Shown piece after piece: positions 27,445 to 36,396 of a DNA stretch of 64,000 nucleotides. Source of the DNA: Sphingosinicella microcystinivorans (lineage in GTDB: Bacteria; Pseudomonadota; Alphaproteobacteria; Sphingomonadales; Sphingomonadaceae); NCBI RefSeq assembly GCF_027941835.1, contig NZ_CP116005.1, positions 2,433,501 to 2,497,500 on the forward strand, given 5' to 3'. The notes beneath the pieces were generated by a model. That model was not told the DNA's origin, ran no database searches, and was given only the letters and a program-made list of their open reading frames with translations. Positions within the stretch are counted from its first letter, which is position 1. Each line of letters begins with the position of its first letter. Position numbers and translations under genes: made by a program.

Positions 27445-29667
27445 CTAGAAGGTCACGCCCAGCTCGATGCCGACAGCGCGGGGCTCTCCCGGAATGACTT
27501 GTACGAAGCCGAAGTCGGCCAGCGGGTTCCGGTTCACCGCATAATAGGTGTCGAACAGGTTCCGGCCCCAAAGCGCGACCGAATAGCGTTCGTCGAACGT
27601 CACCCCGATGCGGCCGTTCACCAGCGTGTAGGCCGGCTCGCGGCCCAGTGCCGTGTTTTCCGTATTGTAGTAGACAAAGCTGCGGTGGCTCACATCGATA
27701 TTCGCCTGCAGCCGTGCGGCCTGCGAGATATCGTTCTCGTAGCGGATGCCGCCGCTCAGCGTCACGCTCGGCGCACGGGCGAGGCGATTGCCGGAGAAGT
27801 CTCCAAAGTCGCTCGGGAAGTCCTTGAACTCGGAATGGAGCAGCCCGACGGCCGTGTTGAACGAAAAGCCGCCGCCCAGCCGCGCGGAGAGTTCCATCTC
27901 CGCACCGTAAAGTTCGGCTTTCGGTGCATTCACCAGCAGCGTAACCGGGAACCCGTTCGAATCGAACTGCGAGAACACCTGGATGTCGCGGTAATCGTAG
28001 TAGAAGCCCGCCATGTTCAGCGTCACGCGATCATCAAACAAGCGTCCCTTCGCGCCGACTTCATAGGAGGTGAGCTCCTCGGTTTCGAACGGTACGTTCT
28101 GCGCCGGATCGAAGATGAAACCGCCGTTGAAGCCGCCGCCCTTGTAGCCCCGCGAAACGCTGCCGTAGAGCAGCCAATCCGCGCTCGGCTCGTAGTTCAG
28201 CCCCAGCTTCCACGACCAGTTGCTGTCCTTGAAGGAAAGCGGCGTATCGAACAGCGGAATGACGAGACCGGGTTCCTCGAATTGCAGCCGGGTCCGGAAG
28301 TCCTTCTCGTCGTGCGTGTATCGCAGGCCCGCAACCAGCGTGAGCGGGTCCGCGATCTTCGCCTCGACCTGTCCGAACGCCGCATAGGTCTCGCCGCTCT
28401 GACGGTTGAGGTGGCGGGAGAAGAACGCATCAGGCGAAGGCCGCGCGTCGCGCAGCATGTCGGCGGTCTGGTCCTGCGTGATGCGTTCCCACGAATAGAA
28501 GGCGCCGACGATCCAGTTCATGAAGCCGGCTTCGCCGCTGGCGCGCAGCTCCTGCGAGAAGGTTTTCGATTTCGCCCCGAGCGCCACCTCGATGAACCTG
28601 TTCGGGCTGACATCGGTATCTTCGGGGAAAAAGTTCTCGGCTTCGTTGTAGCCGGTGACGGAGATGATCTGGGCGGCATCCAGATCGAGCGCCATGCGCA
28701 GCGACGTGCCATAGGCTTCGTTCTTCAGCCTTGCGTTGCCGCTAAAGCGACCCCGGTATTTGGGATCCTGATCGCTGTAGCCGAACGCGTCGACACACTG
28801 GCCCGCCAGGATCTGCGCGTCCGCGCAGAACGCGGGGGCCCCCGCGATCACCGAGGCCGGATCGAACATGCCGAGTTGATCGTACCACGTGAAACGGTTG
28901 GTGCTCCGGTCGAACCGGCCGCGCAGGATCATGTCGAGCCTGTCGTTCGGCCGGAAGCGCAGCGTGCCCCGAAGCGCCCACGCATCGGCGCCGTTCGAGC
29001 GCTGGCCGGTCAGCACGTTCTTGAAATAGCCCTCGGCATAGTTGCGCAGCGCGGCGACGCGCACGCCGACCGTATCGCTCAGCGGACCGCTGGCGACGAA
29101 CTCGCCGCGAACGGCATTGTACGATCCGTAGCTGGCGATGGCATGGCCTTCGAAGCTGTCGCCGGGAAGGTTGGAAACGAAATTGACCGCGCCGCCCGTG
29201 GTGTTGCGTCCGTAGAGCGTGCCCTGCGGTCCGCGAAGAACCTCGACCCGGTTGAGGTCGAGCATCGCGAAATTCTGCGCGCCGAACGCGCTGAGATTGA
29301 CCTCGTCCGTGTAGAGCGCCACCGGCCCCGAATTGTTGAGGCTGAAATCGTTGAGACCGATGCCGCGCAGGAAGATCGCCGGCTGCGAACCGGGGCCCGC
29401 GATCTCGTTGATCTGGAGGTTCGGCGTGAAATCCCCGAGATCGACACTGTCCTGCAACCCGAGTTCGTTCAGCCGCTCACCGGAGAACGCCGTCACCGCG
29501 ATGGGCACCTTTTGCAGCGACTCCTCGCGTCGCTGCGCGGTGATGATGATCTCGTCGGTCGCATCTCCCGCACTTTCGCTCTGGGCGAACGCCTGTGTGC
29601 CCCACACGAACGAAGCAGATCCCGCAAGCAGCACGACGCAGGTCGCGCTTTTCAGTCGACTTCCCAT
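27445..29667 (-). CDS. TonB-dependent outer-membrane receptor
   Basis: A 740-residue receptor with a signal peptide (about 1-28, ending QAFA-QSE) and plug motifs IITAQRREESLQKVPIAVTA, FLRGIGLNDF and VEVLRGPQGTLYGRNTTGG. It ends VTF, as expected for barrel insertion. It lies between the FAD monooxygenase and the hydrolase genes with 32-nt gaps on each side. Its inclusion in one operon with catabolic enzymes suggests it imports their substrate. Codon usage is somewhat less GC-rich than in core genes. The plug resembles that of the first receptor in the window, but the substrates cannot be inferred. Confidence 0.95.
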   Translation of the reverse strand: MGSRLKSATCVVLLAGSASFVWGTQAFAQSESAGDATDEIIITAQRREESLQKVPIAVTAFSGERLNELGLQDSVDLGDFTPNLQINEIAGPGSQPAIFLRGIGLNDFSLNNSGPVALYTDEVNLSAFGAQNFAMLDLNRVEVLRGPQGTLYGRNTTGGAVNFVSNLPGDSFEGHAIASYGSYNAVRGEFVASGPLSDTVGVRVAALRNYAEGYFKNVLTGQRSNGADAWALRGTLRFRPNDRLDMILRGRFDRSTNRFTWYDQLGMFDPASVIAGAPAFCADAQILAGQCVDAFGYSDQDPKYRGRFSGNARLKNEAYGTSLRMALDLDAAQIISVTGYNEAENFFPEDTDVSPNRFIEVALGAKSKTFSQELRASGEAGFMNWIVGAFYSWERITQDQTADMLRDARPSPDAFFSRHLNRQSGETYAAFGQVEAKIADPLTLVAGLRYTHDEKDFRTRLQFEEPGLVIPLFDTPLSFKDSNWSWKLGLNYEPSADWLLYGSVSRGYKGGGFNGGFIFDPAQNVPFETEELTSYEVGAKGRLFDDRVTLNMAGFYYDYRDIQVFSQFDSNGFPVTLLVNAPKAELYGAEMELSARLGGGFSFNTAVGLLHSEFKDFPSDFGDFSGNRLARAPSVTLSGGIRYENDISQAARLQANIDVSHRSFVYYNTENTALGREPAYTLVNGRIGVTFDERYSVALWGRNLFDTYYAVNRNPLADFGFVQVIPGEPRAVGIELGVTF

Positions 29668-29699
29668 TTTCCCCTCCTGAAATTGTGTTGTTTTCCTGA

Positions 29700-31124
29700 T
29701 TATTCCGCAGCAGCAAGCGCCGGCGCGCAGGCCGGGTCGTAAAAACCGGGTCTGACTTCAGGCCATCCCATCAACGCACGCACGCGCTCCACTTCGCGCA
29801 CGAAAACCTCGACGTTGACGTAGTTGGCGGTGCGGTTCGTCGCGATGTAGTGCATCCCCTCCTTGAGATCGATGACATCGCTCTGAACCAGCTGCTCCCA
29901 CGTCCTCGCGGCGTCCGGCGCTTCCTTTCGCGCCTTCAGATAGTGGGCCGCCATCACGCTCAGCTGATCGCCCTGCAGATAGGGCGCGCCTGCGGCCTCG
30001 ATCAGCCCGAAGGTAAACAGGGTCGGATACCGCGCACTGAATGACCCGAGGTAGAGCTGCGGGCGCCCGTCCTGCCAATCGATCAGCTCCGGATCGATGA
30101 ACGGGATCAGGTGATCATAGCCGGTGGCGCAGATGATAAGATCGACGTTCTCGCGCGTGCCGTCCTTGAACACCACGCCGCTACCGTCCAGCCGCTCGAT
30201 CGCGCCCTTGGCGACGACATCGCCGTGCCCCAGGTGGTGGATGAGCTGCGTGTTCAGCAGCGGATGGCTTTCGAGGAGCCCATGATCGGGCTTGGGCAGC
30301 CCGAGGCGCGTGGGATCGCCGACGATGATGTAGAACAGGTCCTCGAGCGGAAGCTCTGCGATATGCTTCGGAATCCCCTCCCGGCTGCCGCGCAGGAATT
30401 CCAGAAGCGGCATACCGCACACATATTTCGGCACGAAATGATAGCCGCGGCGCACACTGATAAACGTGGCGGCGGCTGAGCGCGCGGAATCGCAGGCGAT
30501 GTCCGCGCCGCTGTTGCCGAGCCCGATGACGAGCACGCGCTTGCCTTCAAGCTGGTCGCTGTCGGTGTAGGCGGCGGAATGGATGATCTCGCCCGAGAAC
30601 GCGCCTTCCAGCGCCGGCATCCGGGGGTGCCAGTTGCTGCCCGGGCAGCAGACCAGCGCCCGGTAACGGCGGCGCTGCACCGCTCCGCCCGGCAGATGCT
30701 TCAGCGTGACGATCCAGTCCCCGGACTCCAGCGGCTCGGCGTGCTGGACCTCCGTATTGAACTCGGCGAGCCGAATCAGATCGAACTTGCTGGCGAAGCC
30801 CTGAATATAAGCTAGAATGTGAGTATTACTCGGGTAATCGGCATAATCATCCGGCATCGGGTAGTCCGGATAGGCCGATGTGTTCCGCGACGAAATATAG
30901 TGGCAGCTGCGGTACATGGGCGTGCCGGGGTTGGCGATGTCCCAGAGACCGCCAACACCGCTGTGGCGCTCGACAATCTCGACTTTCAGGCCGGATTTCC
31001 GCATGGCCCGCGCTGCGATCAGGCCGTGCGGCCCCGCACCTACGATGCAGACCGTGTCGCTGCGGTCCTCCACGTCCTCCGCAACCGGCACACCACGCCC
31101 ACCCGCAACATCGCCCTCTGTCAT
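29700..31124 (-). CDS. Flavin-containing monooxygenase (class B)
   Basis: A 474-residue FAD and NADPH enzyme. The FAD Rossmann motif is GAGPHG (29-34), the FMO fingerprint FSGEIIHSAAY (176-186) fits FxGxxxHxxxY, and the NADPH motif GLGNSG is at 201-206. The tyrosine in place of the Trp-Pro/Asp pair argues for an N- or S-oxygenase type rather than a strict Baeyer-Villiger enzyme. It is the first gene of the six-gene operon, divergent from a TetR gene. It likely starts attack on the substrate by oxygenation. The residue 26-40 nucleotide-binding start is preceded by a variable leader. Confidence 0.92.
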   Translation of the reverse strand: MTEGDVAGGRGVPVAEDVEDRSDTVCIVGAGPHGLIAARAMRKSGLKVEIVERHSGVGGLWDIANPGTPMYRSCHYISSRNTSAYPDYPMPDDYADYPSNTHILAYIQGFASKFDLIRLAEFNTEVQHAEPLESGDWIVTLKHLPGGAVQRRRYRALVCCPGSNWHPRMPALEGAFSGEIIHSAAYTDSDQLEGKRVLVIGLGNSGADIACDSARSAAATFISVRRGYHFVPKYVCGMPLLEFLRGSREGIPKHIAELPLEDLFYIIVGDPTRLGLPKPDHGLLESHPLLNTQLIHHLGHGDVVAKGAIERLDGSGVVFKDGTRENVDLIICATGYDHLIPFIDPELIDWQDGRPQLYLGSFSARYPTLFTFGLIEAAGAPYLQGDQLSVMAAHYLKARKEAPDAARTWEQLVQSDVIDLKEGMHYIATNRTANYVNVEVFVREVERVRALMGWPEVRPGFYDPACAPALAAAE

Positions 31125-31146
31125 TGCCCACTCCCGCTTCCAATAT

Positions 31147-31189
31147 GTGAGCAGCTATCATCTTTTTGAAACGTGAGCAATACTCGTTT
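31147..31189. promoter_or_regulatory. Candidate TetR operator region between the FMO operon and the TetR gene
   Basis: GTGAGCA occurs twice on the plus strand (31147-31153 and 31173-31179), 26 nt apart. An imperfect dyad, AAACG-N11-CGTTT (31169-31189), covers the second copy. The 76-nt intergenic space must contain both promoters, so these sites are good operator candidates. Only the repeats are observed. Confidence 0.4.
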
Positions 31190-31200
31190 ATGGAGAGCGA

Positions 31201-31848
31201 ATGCGTATCGAGAAAGACAGCGCCGCTCCAAGGCGCACCCCCATCCAGCGACGCGCCCGCGACCGGGTGAATCGCATCCTGACCGCCGCCGAAGCGCTAT
31301 TGGTGGAGCGCGGCGTCGGCGACCTGAAGATGAACGAGGTCGCCGAGCGCGCGGAAGTGCCGATCGGTTCCGTCTATCAGTATTTCGCAAGTCGCGAAGA
31401 CCTGCTGGGGCAGCTCGTTACACGCTATCATCAGGCGATCGAGGACTATAACCGGTCGCTTTTCAAGGAAACGGACAGCATCTCCGGCTTCCTCGCGGCC
31501 CTTCGCAGCATCCTCGATTTCGCCTGGACATATCTGCACGAAAATACCGGCTATCGGGAAATCTGGTTCGGCGCGCAAACCTTTGAACCCCTGCGTCAGC
31601 TCGATTGGGAAGACACGTTCTGCAACGCGTCAATCCTCTCCGACACTCTGAAAACGCTTCTTCCGAACATCCCCCGGGAGGAGCTGGAAGCGTTCTGCAT
31701 CATCATTTGCGATTCGTCCGGCAGCACGGCACGCATGGCCGTGCAATTCCCCGAGCGCGCGGCGCAGCTGCAGGAGCAGAGCTGGCGAATGATTACCTGC
31801 CGCCTGATGGAATTCGTGTCGCGGGACGCGTTTGCAAACTGCGCCTGA
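31201..31848 (+). CDS. TetR family transcriptional regulator
   Basis: A 215-residue regulator. The helix-turn-helix region runs from ILTAAEALLVERGVGDL through VAERAEVPIGSVYQYFASREDLL (about 25-68). The ligand-binding half contains LDFAWTYLHENTGYREIWFG, like TetR proteins of hydrophobic-compound loci. It is divergent from the FAD monooxygenase operon across 76 nt with direct and inverted repeats. It is likely to be the repressor of that operon, induced by the substrate or a metabolite. Confidence 0.92.
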   Translation: MRIEKDSAAPRRTPIQRRARDRVNRILTAAEALLVERGVGDLKMNEVAERAEVPIGSVYQYFASREDLLGQLVTRYHQAIEDYNRSLFKETDSISGFLAALRSILDFAWTYLHENTGYREIWFGAQTFEPLRQLDWEDTFCNASILSDTLKTLLPNIPREELEAFCIIICDSSGSTARMAVQFPERAAQLQEQSWRMITCRLMEFVSRDAFANCA

Positions 31849-32199
31849 GAGTGGTTTCCCCTCATCAAAACCAAAGCTCAAATAGCCTCCTGAAGGCCGG
31901 GACCCATAACCACGGTAGCGGCCTCCGGGTGTAAGGGGCCATGCGGCATGACCGGGCTCAAGCCGAAGAGGCTTCCGAAATAGGATCGGCCATGCAAGGC
32001 AGGGCCGCTGCTCTTTGAAGCGCGCCCGTTCCCCGCGCGCACATGAATATCCTCAACCACCGAACACCGGCGCGCACGAGCGCCGCACGCTCACGCGCGA
32101 GCATGTCTCAGCTTCATCAACTTCGCGGGAAATCCGGGCTTCGCGGAGCACGCCGGAGCGCGCTCTCCAGCCGCTCCCGTCCTATTTTGCAAGCGGCCG
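31849..32199. other. Gene-free stretch between the TetR gene and phoD
   Basis: This 351-nt region contains no convincing coding frame, tRNA or strong terminator. It is less GC-rich near the TetR end and more so near phoD. It may mark the right border of the accessory block that begins after aroB. Short segments on the plus strand look like decayed coding sequence but match nothing I recognise. Confidence 0.4.
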
Positions 32200-33825
32200 T
32201 CAGGCCTCGATCCGGTTCGTGCCCGGCCGCACCCGCGCGCTGTGCGTCGCCGCCAGCGCCGTCGACCGCGCCCGGATCGTTTCGAGGAAGTGCCAGTCGC
32301 ACTGCGCCGCGTCGGGCGTCAGCGACAGCGTCATGTAGCCCCGGCGGCTCGTCTCGCACCACTTGAGTTCCGGGTTCGCACCGATCAGCGCCGCCGCCAC
32401 CTGCTTCGGGTTCGCGCCGCGCATGTAGCTCTCCATGCCCGGCGAGGTGACGCCCTGCACGCCGAACTCCACGCCCGCGGCCGCACCGTTGTTCGCAAGG
32501 TCGCAGGCCCATGCGTTGTGGCTGTCTCCGGCGAGGTTCAGCAGGTTCGCGCCCGCCGCCTGCGCCGCGCCGAGGTAGCACGTCCGCGCCGCCGGATAGC
32601 CGCCCCAAGAATCGAAGTTGAACGGCAGCCCGACCTTTCCGGCGAGCACGCCCGCCTGAAAACGCTGCTTCACGTAGTCGGGCGGCGTGCCGCCGAGCCA
32701 CGAGGCGTCGGCGTCCGCGGGCACTTTCGTCTCGCCCGCGAGAATCTGCTGCGCCACCACCTGCCAGCGCGTGCCCGCCTTCACGGATCGAGCGAGCGCA
32801 TCCGCGAGGAACGCCTCCTGCGCGGTGCCGAGCATCTGGCGCGCGGGATCGGCCCACACGGTGTCGCGGAACGCCGCCAGCGCCTTCGCCGGATCGTCCG
32901 CCAGCTTGAACGCATCGGCGAGTTCCGGTTGCCGGTCGCGACCCTCCAGCCGCGTGTCGAGCCGGATCAGCGTCGCGAGGTCGCCGATCTCATACGCCTT
33001 GTAGGGCGCGTCGGACATCGGCAGCCAGTGCCGGTACGCAGCCTTCGCCGCCGCCTTGCGCGCCGCCCACGGACCTTCCGTTTCCGGCTGGTGATTCTCG
33101 GCGCCGTCCTTCCACGTGTCGTTCGCGAACTCGTGGTCGTCCCAGATCGAGATCATCGGGAAGCGCTGGTGCAGCGTCTGCAAGTCCCGGTCGCGGCGAT
33201 AGGCGGCGTAGCGGGGGTGGTAGTCGGCGGGCGTCACGATCTCGTGCGCCGGTTCGAGGATGCGCCCCGGCATCGCCTCGGCGGCGCTCGGGTAGGTGCC
33301 GCGCCCGTACTCGTAGATGTAGTCGCCGAGGTGGACGAGAAGGTCGATGTCCTGCCGCTCCGCCGCGTGGGCGTAGGCGTTGAACAGGCCGAACGGCAGG
33401 TTGGAGCAGGAGAAGACCGCGATGTTGAAGCGCCCGGTGCGCCCCGCCGGCAGCGTCCGCGTCCGGCCCGTGGGCGAGGTTTCGCCGGAGGCCGCACGGA
33501 AGCGGTAGTAGTACCAGCGCCCCGGCTCCAGCCCCTCGGCGCGGGCGCGGGCGCAGTGGTCGGCCGATGCCTCCGCCGCCGTTTCGCTGCGCGCGACGAC
33601 ACGCGTGAAGCCCGCGTCCTCGGCGACCTCGGCGGTGAGCGCCGCGGCATCCCCGGCAGGCACGTAGCGCGTCCACAGCAGCACGCCGGTCTGCGACGGC
33701 TCGCCGCTCGCGACATTGTGCGTGAAGCCCCGCCCGAGCGCCGCCGCCCAGGCGCGGCCCGGCAGCGCGGCGCCGAGACCTGCAAGGCCCGCGAAAAGGT
33801 CGCGGCGGCGGAGACGGATGCTCAT
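32200..33825 (-). CDS. phoD: Alkaline phosphatase D family protein (PhoD)
   Basis: A 541-residue secreted phosphodiesterase/alkaline phosphatase. The N-terminus has a twin-arginine signal (RLRRRDLFAGLAGLGAALPG). An N-terminal Ig-like domain (ASGEPSQTGVLLWTRY) precedes the metallophosphatase domain with SCSNLPFGLFNAY, LVHLGDYIYEYG, ISIWDDHEFAND and LNLAGDSHNAW. These provide the Ca/Fe ligands of PhoD. The enzyme releases phosphate from phosphodiesters in the periplasm. No Pho box was found by eye upstream. It is not part of the neighbouring operons. Confidence 0.95.
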   Translation of the reverse strand: MSIRLRRRDLFAGLAGLGAALPGRAWAAALGRGFTHNVASGEPSQTGVLLWTRYVPAGDAAALTAEVAEDAGFTRVVARSETAAEASADHCARARAEGLEPGRWYYYRFRAASGETSPTGRTRTLPAGRTGRFNIAVFSCSNLPFGLFNAYAHAAERQDIDLLVHLGDYIYEYGRGTYPSAAEAMPGRILEPAHEIVTPADYHPRYAAYRRDRDLQTLHQRFPMISIWDDHEFANDTWKDGAENHQPETEGPWAARKAAAKAAYRHWLPMSDAPYKAYEIGDLATLIRLDTRLEGRDRQPELADAFKLADDPAKALAAFRDTVWADPARQMLGTAQEAFLADALARSVKAGTRWQVVAQQILAGETKVPADADASWLGGTPPDYVKQRFQAGVLAGKVGLPFNFDSWGGYPAARTCYLGAAQAAGANLLNLAGDSHNAWACDLANNGAAAGVEFGVQGVTSPGMESYMRGANPKQVAAALIGANPELKWCETSRRGYMTLSLTPDAAQCDWHFLETIRARSTALAATHSARVRPGTNRIEA

Positions 33826-33977
33826 GGTGGCCCTTCCCGATGGCGTTCGGCAAGCCTGTTAGGCCGGGAATGTGACAGTGAGATCACGCGCCCCGTACCC
33901 CGAAACCTGCCAGCTTTGCATCGCGCCGCCGCTGCGGCACACTGGGCGAGAGGCTGAACGATGCCGGGGAGAGAATC

Positions 33978-34754
33978 ATGGCCACCGCGATCCAGATGCC
34001 GTCGGTGCAGAGCAAGGTCTCGGATGAGGAATGGAACGTCCGCGTCGATCTCGCGGCGGCGTACCGCCTCGTCGCGCTCTACGGGTGGGACGACCTCATC
34101 TTCACGCACCTCTCGGTGCGCGTTCCCGGCCCGGAGCATCATTTCCTGATCAACCCGTACAACCTGATGTTCGAGGAGATCACCGCGTCGAGCCTCGTGA
34201 AGATCGACGTGCACGGCAATGCCGTCGGCGAGACGCCCTACCTCACCAATCCGGCGGGTTTCACGATCCATTCCGCGATCCACATGGCGCGCGAGGACGC
34301 GAAGGCGGTGATCCACCTGCACACGCCCTACGGGCAGGCGGTCTCGGCGATGGATTTCGGCCTGCTGCCGCACACGCAGACCGCGATGATCGCGCAGCAC
34401 GACGTCGCCTATCACGACTATGAAGGCATCGCGACCGACCTCGACGAGCGCGAGCGGCTGGTCGCGGACATGGGCACGAAGAACGCCATGATCCTGCGCA
34501 ACCACGGCACGCTTACCGTGGGCGAGACCGTGGCGGACGCCTTCCTGCGCATCTATTTCCTCGAGCGCGCCTGCGAGGCGCAGGTGCACATGCTCGCCGC
34601 CGGGCGCGAGAACCTGAACACGCCGCCGCAGGGCACGCCCGAGAAGGTGAAGGACCAGTCGAGCGGGCAGGGCATGTCGCTCGTCAGCCGGATGCTGGCG
34701 TGGCCCGCCTTGCTCAGGAAGCTGGACCGGATCGACCCGTCGTTCCGGAACTGA
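33978..34754 (+). CDS. Class II aldolase/adducin family protein
   Basis: A 258-residue protein of the class II aldolase fold. The metal-binding histidines are in IHLHTPYGQAV, with a further one in ILRNHGTLTVGETV. A GTMNISVR-like phosphate-binding loop is replaced by FTHLSVRVPGPEHHFLINPY, as in the family's uncharacterised adducin-like group. Metal-dependent C-C cleavage is possible, but the substrate is unknown. It follows GGGGAGAG with ATG 33978, and precedes an acyl-CoA dehydrogenase gene by 4 nt. Confidence 0.9.
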   Translation: MATAIQMPSVQSKVSDEEWNVRVDLAAAYRLVALYGWDDLIFTHLSVRVPGPEHHFLINPYNLMFEEITASSLVKIDVHGNAVGETPYLTNPAGFTIHSAIHMAREDAKAVIHLHTPYGQAVSAMDFGLLPHTQTAMIAQHDVAYHDYEGIATDLDERERLVADMGTKNAMILRNHGTLTVGETVADAFLRIYFLERACEAQVHMLAAGRENLNTPPQGTPEKVKDQSSGQGMSLVSRMLAWPALLRKLDRIDPSFRN

Positions 34755-34758
34755 TGCG

Positions 34759-36384
34759 GTGTCGGCATTCCGCCCGGTCGAGGACCTCGGCACGCACGAG
34801 GTCCTGAACCAGCCGCCGCCCTTCGAGGACTACGACGCCTTCGCCTCCGACCGCGCGCTGACGGATGCCGTGGCGCGGGCGGGCGGCGCAGCGCATCGGG
34901 AGCGGCTGTCGCGTTTCGGACGTGAGGTCGGCTCGGCGGCGATGATCGAGGCGGGCGTGCTCGCCAACCGCCACGCGCCGGTGCTGGAGACGCACGACCG
35001 CTTCGGGCGGCGCATCGACGAGGTGCAGTTCCACCCGGCCTATCACCGGCTCATGGCGCTCGGCCTCGACAACGGCGTGGCGGGCGCGGCGTGGGACGGG
35101 ACGGCGGCGGGCCATGTGCTGCACGCCGCGCTGGCGTTCACGCTCGGGCAGGTCGACGCCGGAACCGGTTGCCCGATGACGATGACCTACGCGGCCGTTC
35201 CGGCGCTGATGGCGGAGCCGGAGATCGCGGCGGCGTGGGTGCCGCGCATCACCGCGTCGCGTTACGACGCCTCCGTCCGTCCGGCGGCGGAGAAGGTGGG
35301 CGTCACCATCGGCATGGCGATGACCGAGAAGCAGGGCGGCTCGGACGTCCGCGCCAACACGACGCGCGCCGAGGCCGTGGACGCCGCACGCGACTGGTTC
35401 CGCCTCACCGGGCACAAGTGGTTCTGCTCGGCGCCGATGTGCGATGCGTTCCTGACGCTCGCCTACACCGAGCGGGGCCTCACCTGCTTCCTGCTGCCGC
35501 GCTGGCTGCCGGACGGGACGCGCAATGCGGGTTTCCGCGTGATGCGCCTCAAGGACAAGCTCGGCGACCGCTCCAACGCCTCCTCGGAGGTGGAATACGA
35601 CGGCGCGCTCGCCGAGCGGCTGGGGCCGGAAGGACGCGGCGTCGCGACGATCATCCGCATGGTGCAGCACACGCGGCTCGACTGCGTGGTGGGGTCGGCG
35701 GCGAACATGCGCGCGGCGCTCGCGCAGGCGCTTTGGCACGCGGCGCACCGCTCGGCCTTCCAGAAGCGCCTCGTCGATCAGCCCGCGATGGCCACGGTGC
35801 TCGCCGACCTCGCCGTGGAGAGCGAGGCCGCGACCGCGCTCGCCTTCCGTCTCGCGCAGGCCTTCGACGCCGACGACCCGCTCACCCGCCTGCTGACGCC
35901 CATCGCGAAATACTGGGTCTGCAAGCGCGCGCCGGGCTTCGTCTACGAGGCGATGGAGGCGCACGGCGGCGCGGGATACGTGGAAACCGGCCCGATGCCG
36001 CGCCTGTTCCGCCAGTCGCCGCTGAACGCCATCTGGGAAGGCTCCGGCAACGTCATCGCGCTCGACGTGCTGCGCGCCATGAGCCGCGAGCCGGAAGGCG
36101 TGAACGCGCTGCGCGCCTTCCTCGAGGACGCGCGCGGCCGCCATGCCGCCTATGACGCCGCGCTCGACGGCATCGACTTCACCGCGCAGCCCGAGCACCG
36201 CGCCCGGCATTTCGTGGAGCGCGCCGCGATGCTGGCCGAGGCCGCGACGCTCATCGCGGGCGAGGCGCCCGCCGCCGAGGCCTTCGTTCGCCTGCGCTTC
36301 GAGGAGCCCGCGCAGGCCTACGGCGCGAGCAGCGCCGCCATCGACACGGCGGCGATCATTGAAAGGGCGATGCCGGCCCAATAA
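34759..36384 (+). CDS. Acyl-CoA dehydrogenase (AidB-like)
   Basis: A 541-residue flavoprotein of the acyl-CoA dehydrogenase family. It is longer than the usual 380 residues and resembles the AidB/isovaleryl-type branch. Key stretches are MTEKQGGSDVRANTTRAE, KWFCSAPMCDAFLTLA, LKDKLGDRSNASSEVE and AHGGAGYVETGPMPRLFRQ with IWEGSGNVIALDVLR. E. coli AidB binds DNA and protects against alkylation; here a metabolic role is equally possible. Start is GTG 34759, four bases after the aldolase-family stop, so the pair is co-transcribed. Confidence 0.9.
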   Translation: MSAFRPVEDLGTHEVLNQPPPFEDYDAFASDRALTDAVARAGGAAHRERLSRFGREVGSAAMIEAGVLANRHAPVLETHDRFGRRIDEVQFHPAYHRLMALGLDNGVAGAAWDGTAAGHVLHAALAFTLGQVDAGTGCPMTMTYAAVPALMAEPEIAAAWVPRITASRYDASVRPAAEKVGVTIGMAMTEKQGGSDVRANTTRAEAVDAARDWFRLTGHKWFCSAPMCDAFLTLAYTERGLTCFLLPRWLPDGTRNAGFRVMRLKDKLGDRSNASSEVEYDGALAERLGPEGRGVATIIRMVQHTRLDCVVGSAANMRAALAQALWHAAHRSAFQKRLVDQPAMATVLADLAVESEAATALAFRLAQAFDADDPLTRLLTPIAKYWVCKRAPGFVYEAMEAHGGAGYVETGPMPRLFRQSPLNAIWEGSGNVIALDVLRAMSREPEGVNALRAFLEDARGRHAAYDAALDGIDFTAQPEHRARHFVERAAMLAEAATLIAGEAPAAEAFVRLRFEEPAQAYGASSAAIDTAAIIERAMPAQ

Positions 36385-36396
36385 GGTGCGGCGAAC

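Noticed and set aside
31849-32199. tRNA or small RNA in the gene-free stretch
   Set aside because: No cloverleaf, no strong terminator and no clear promoter could be recognised by eye.
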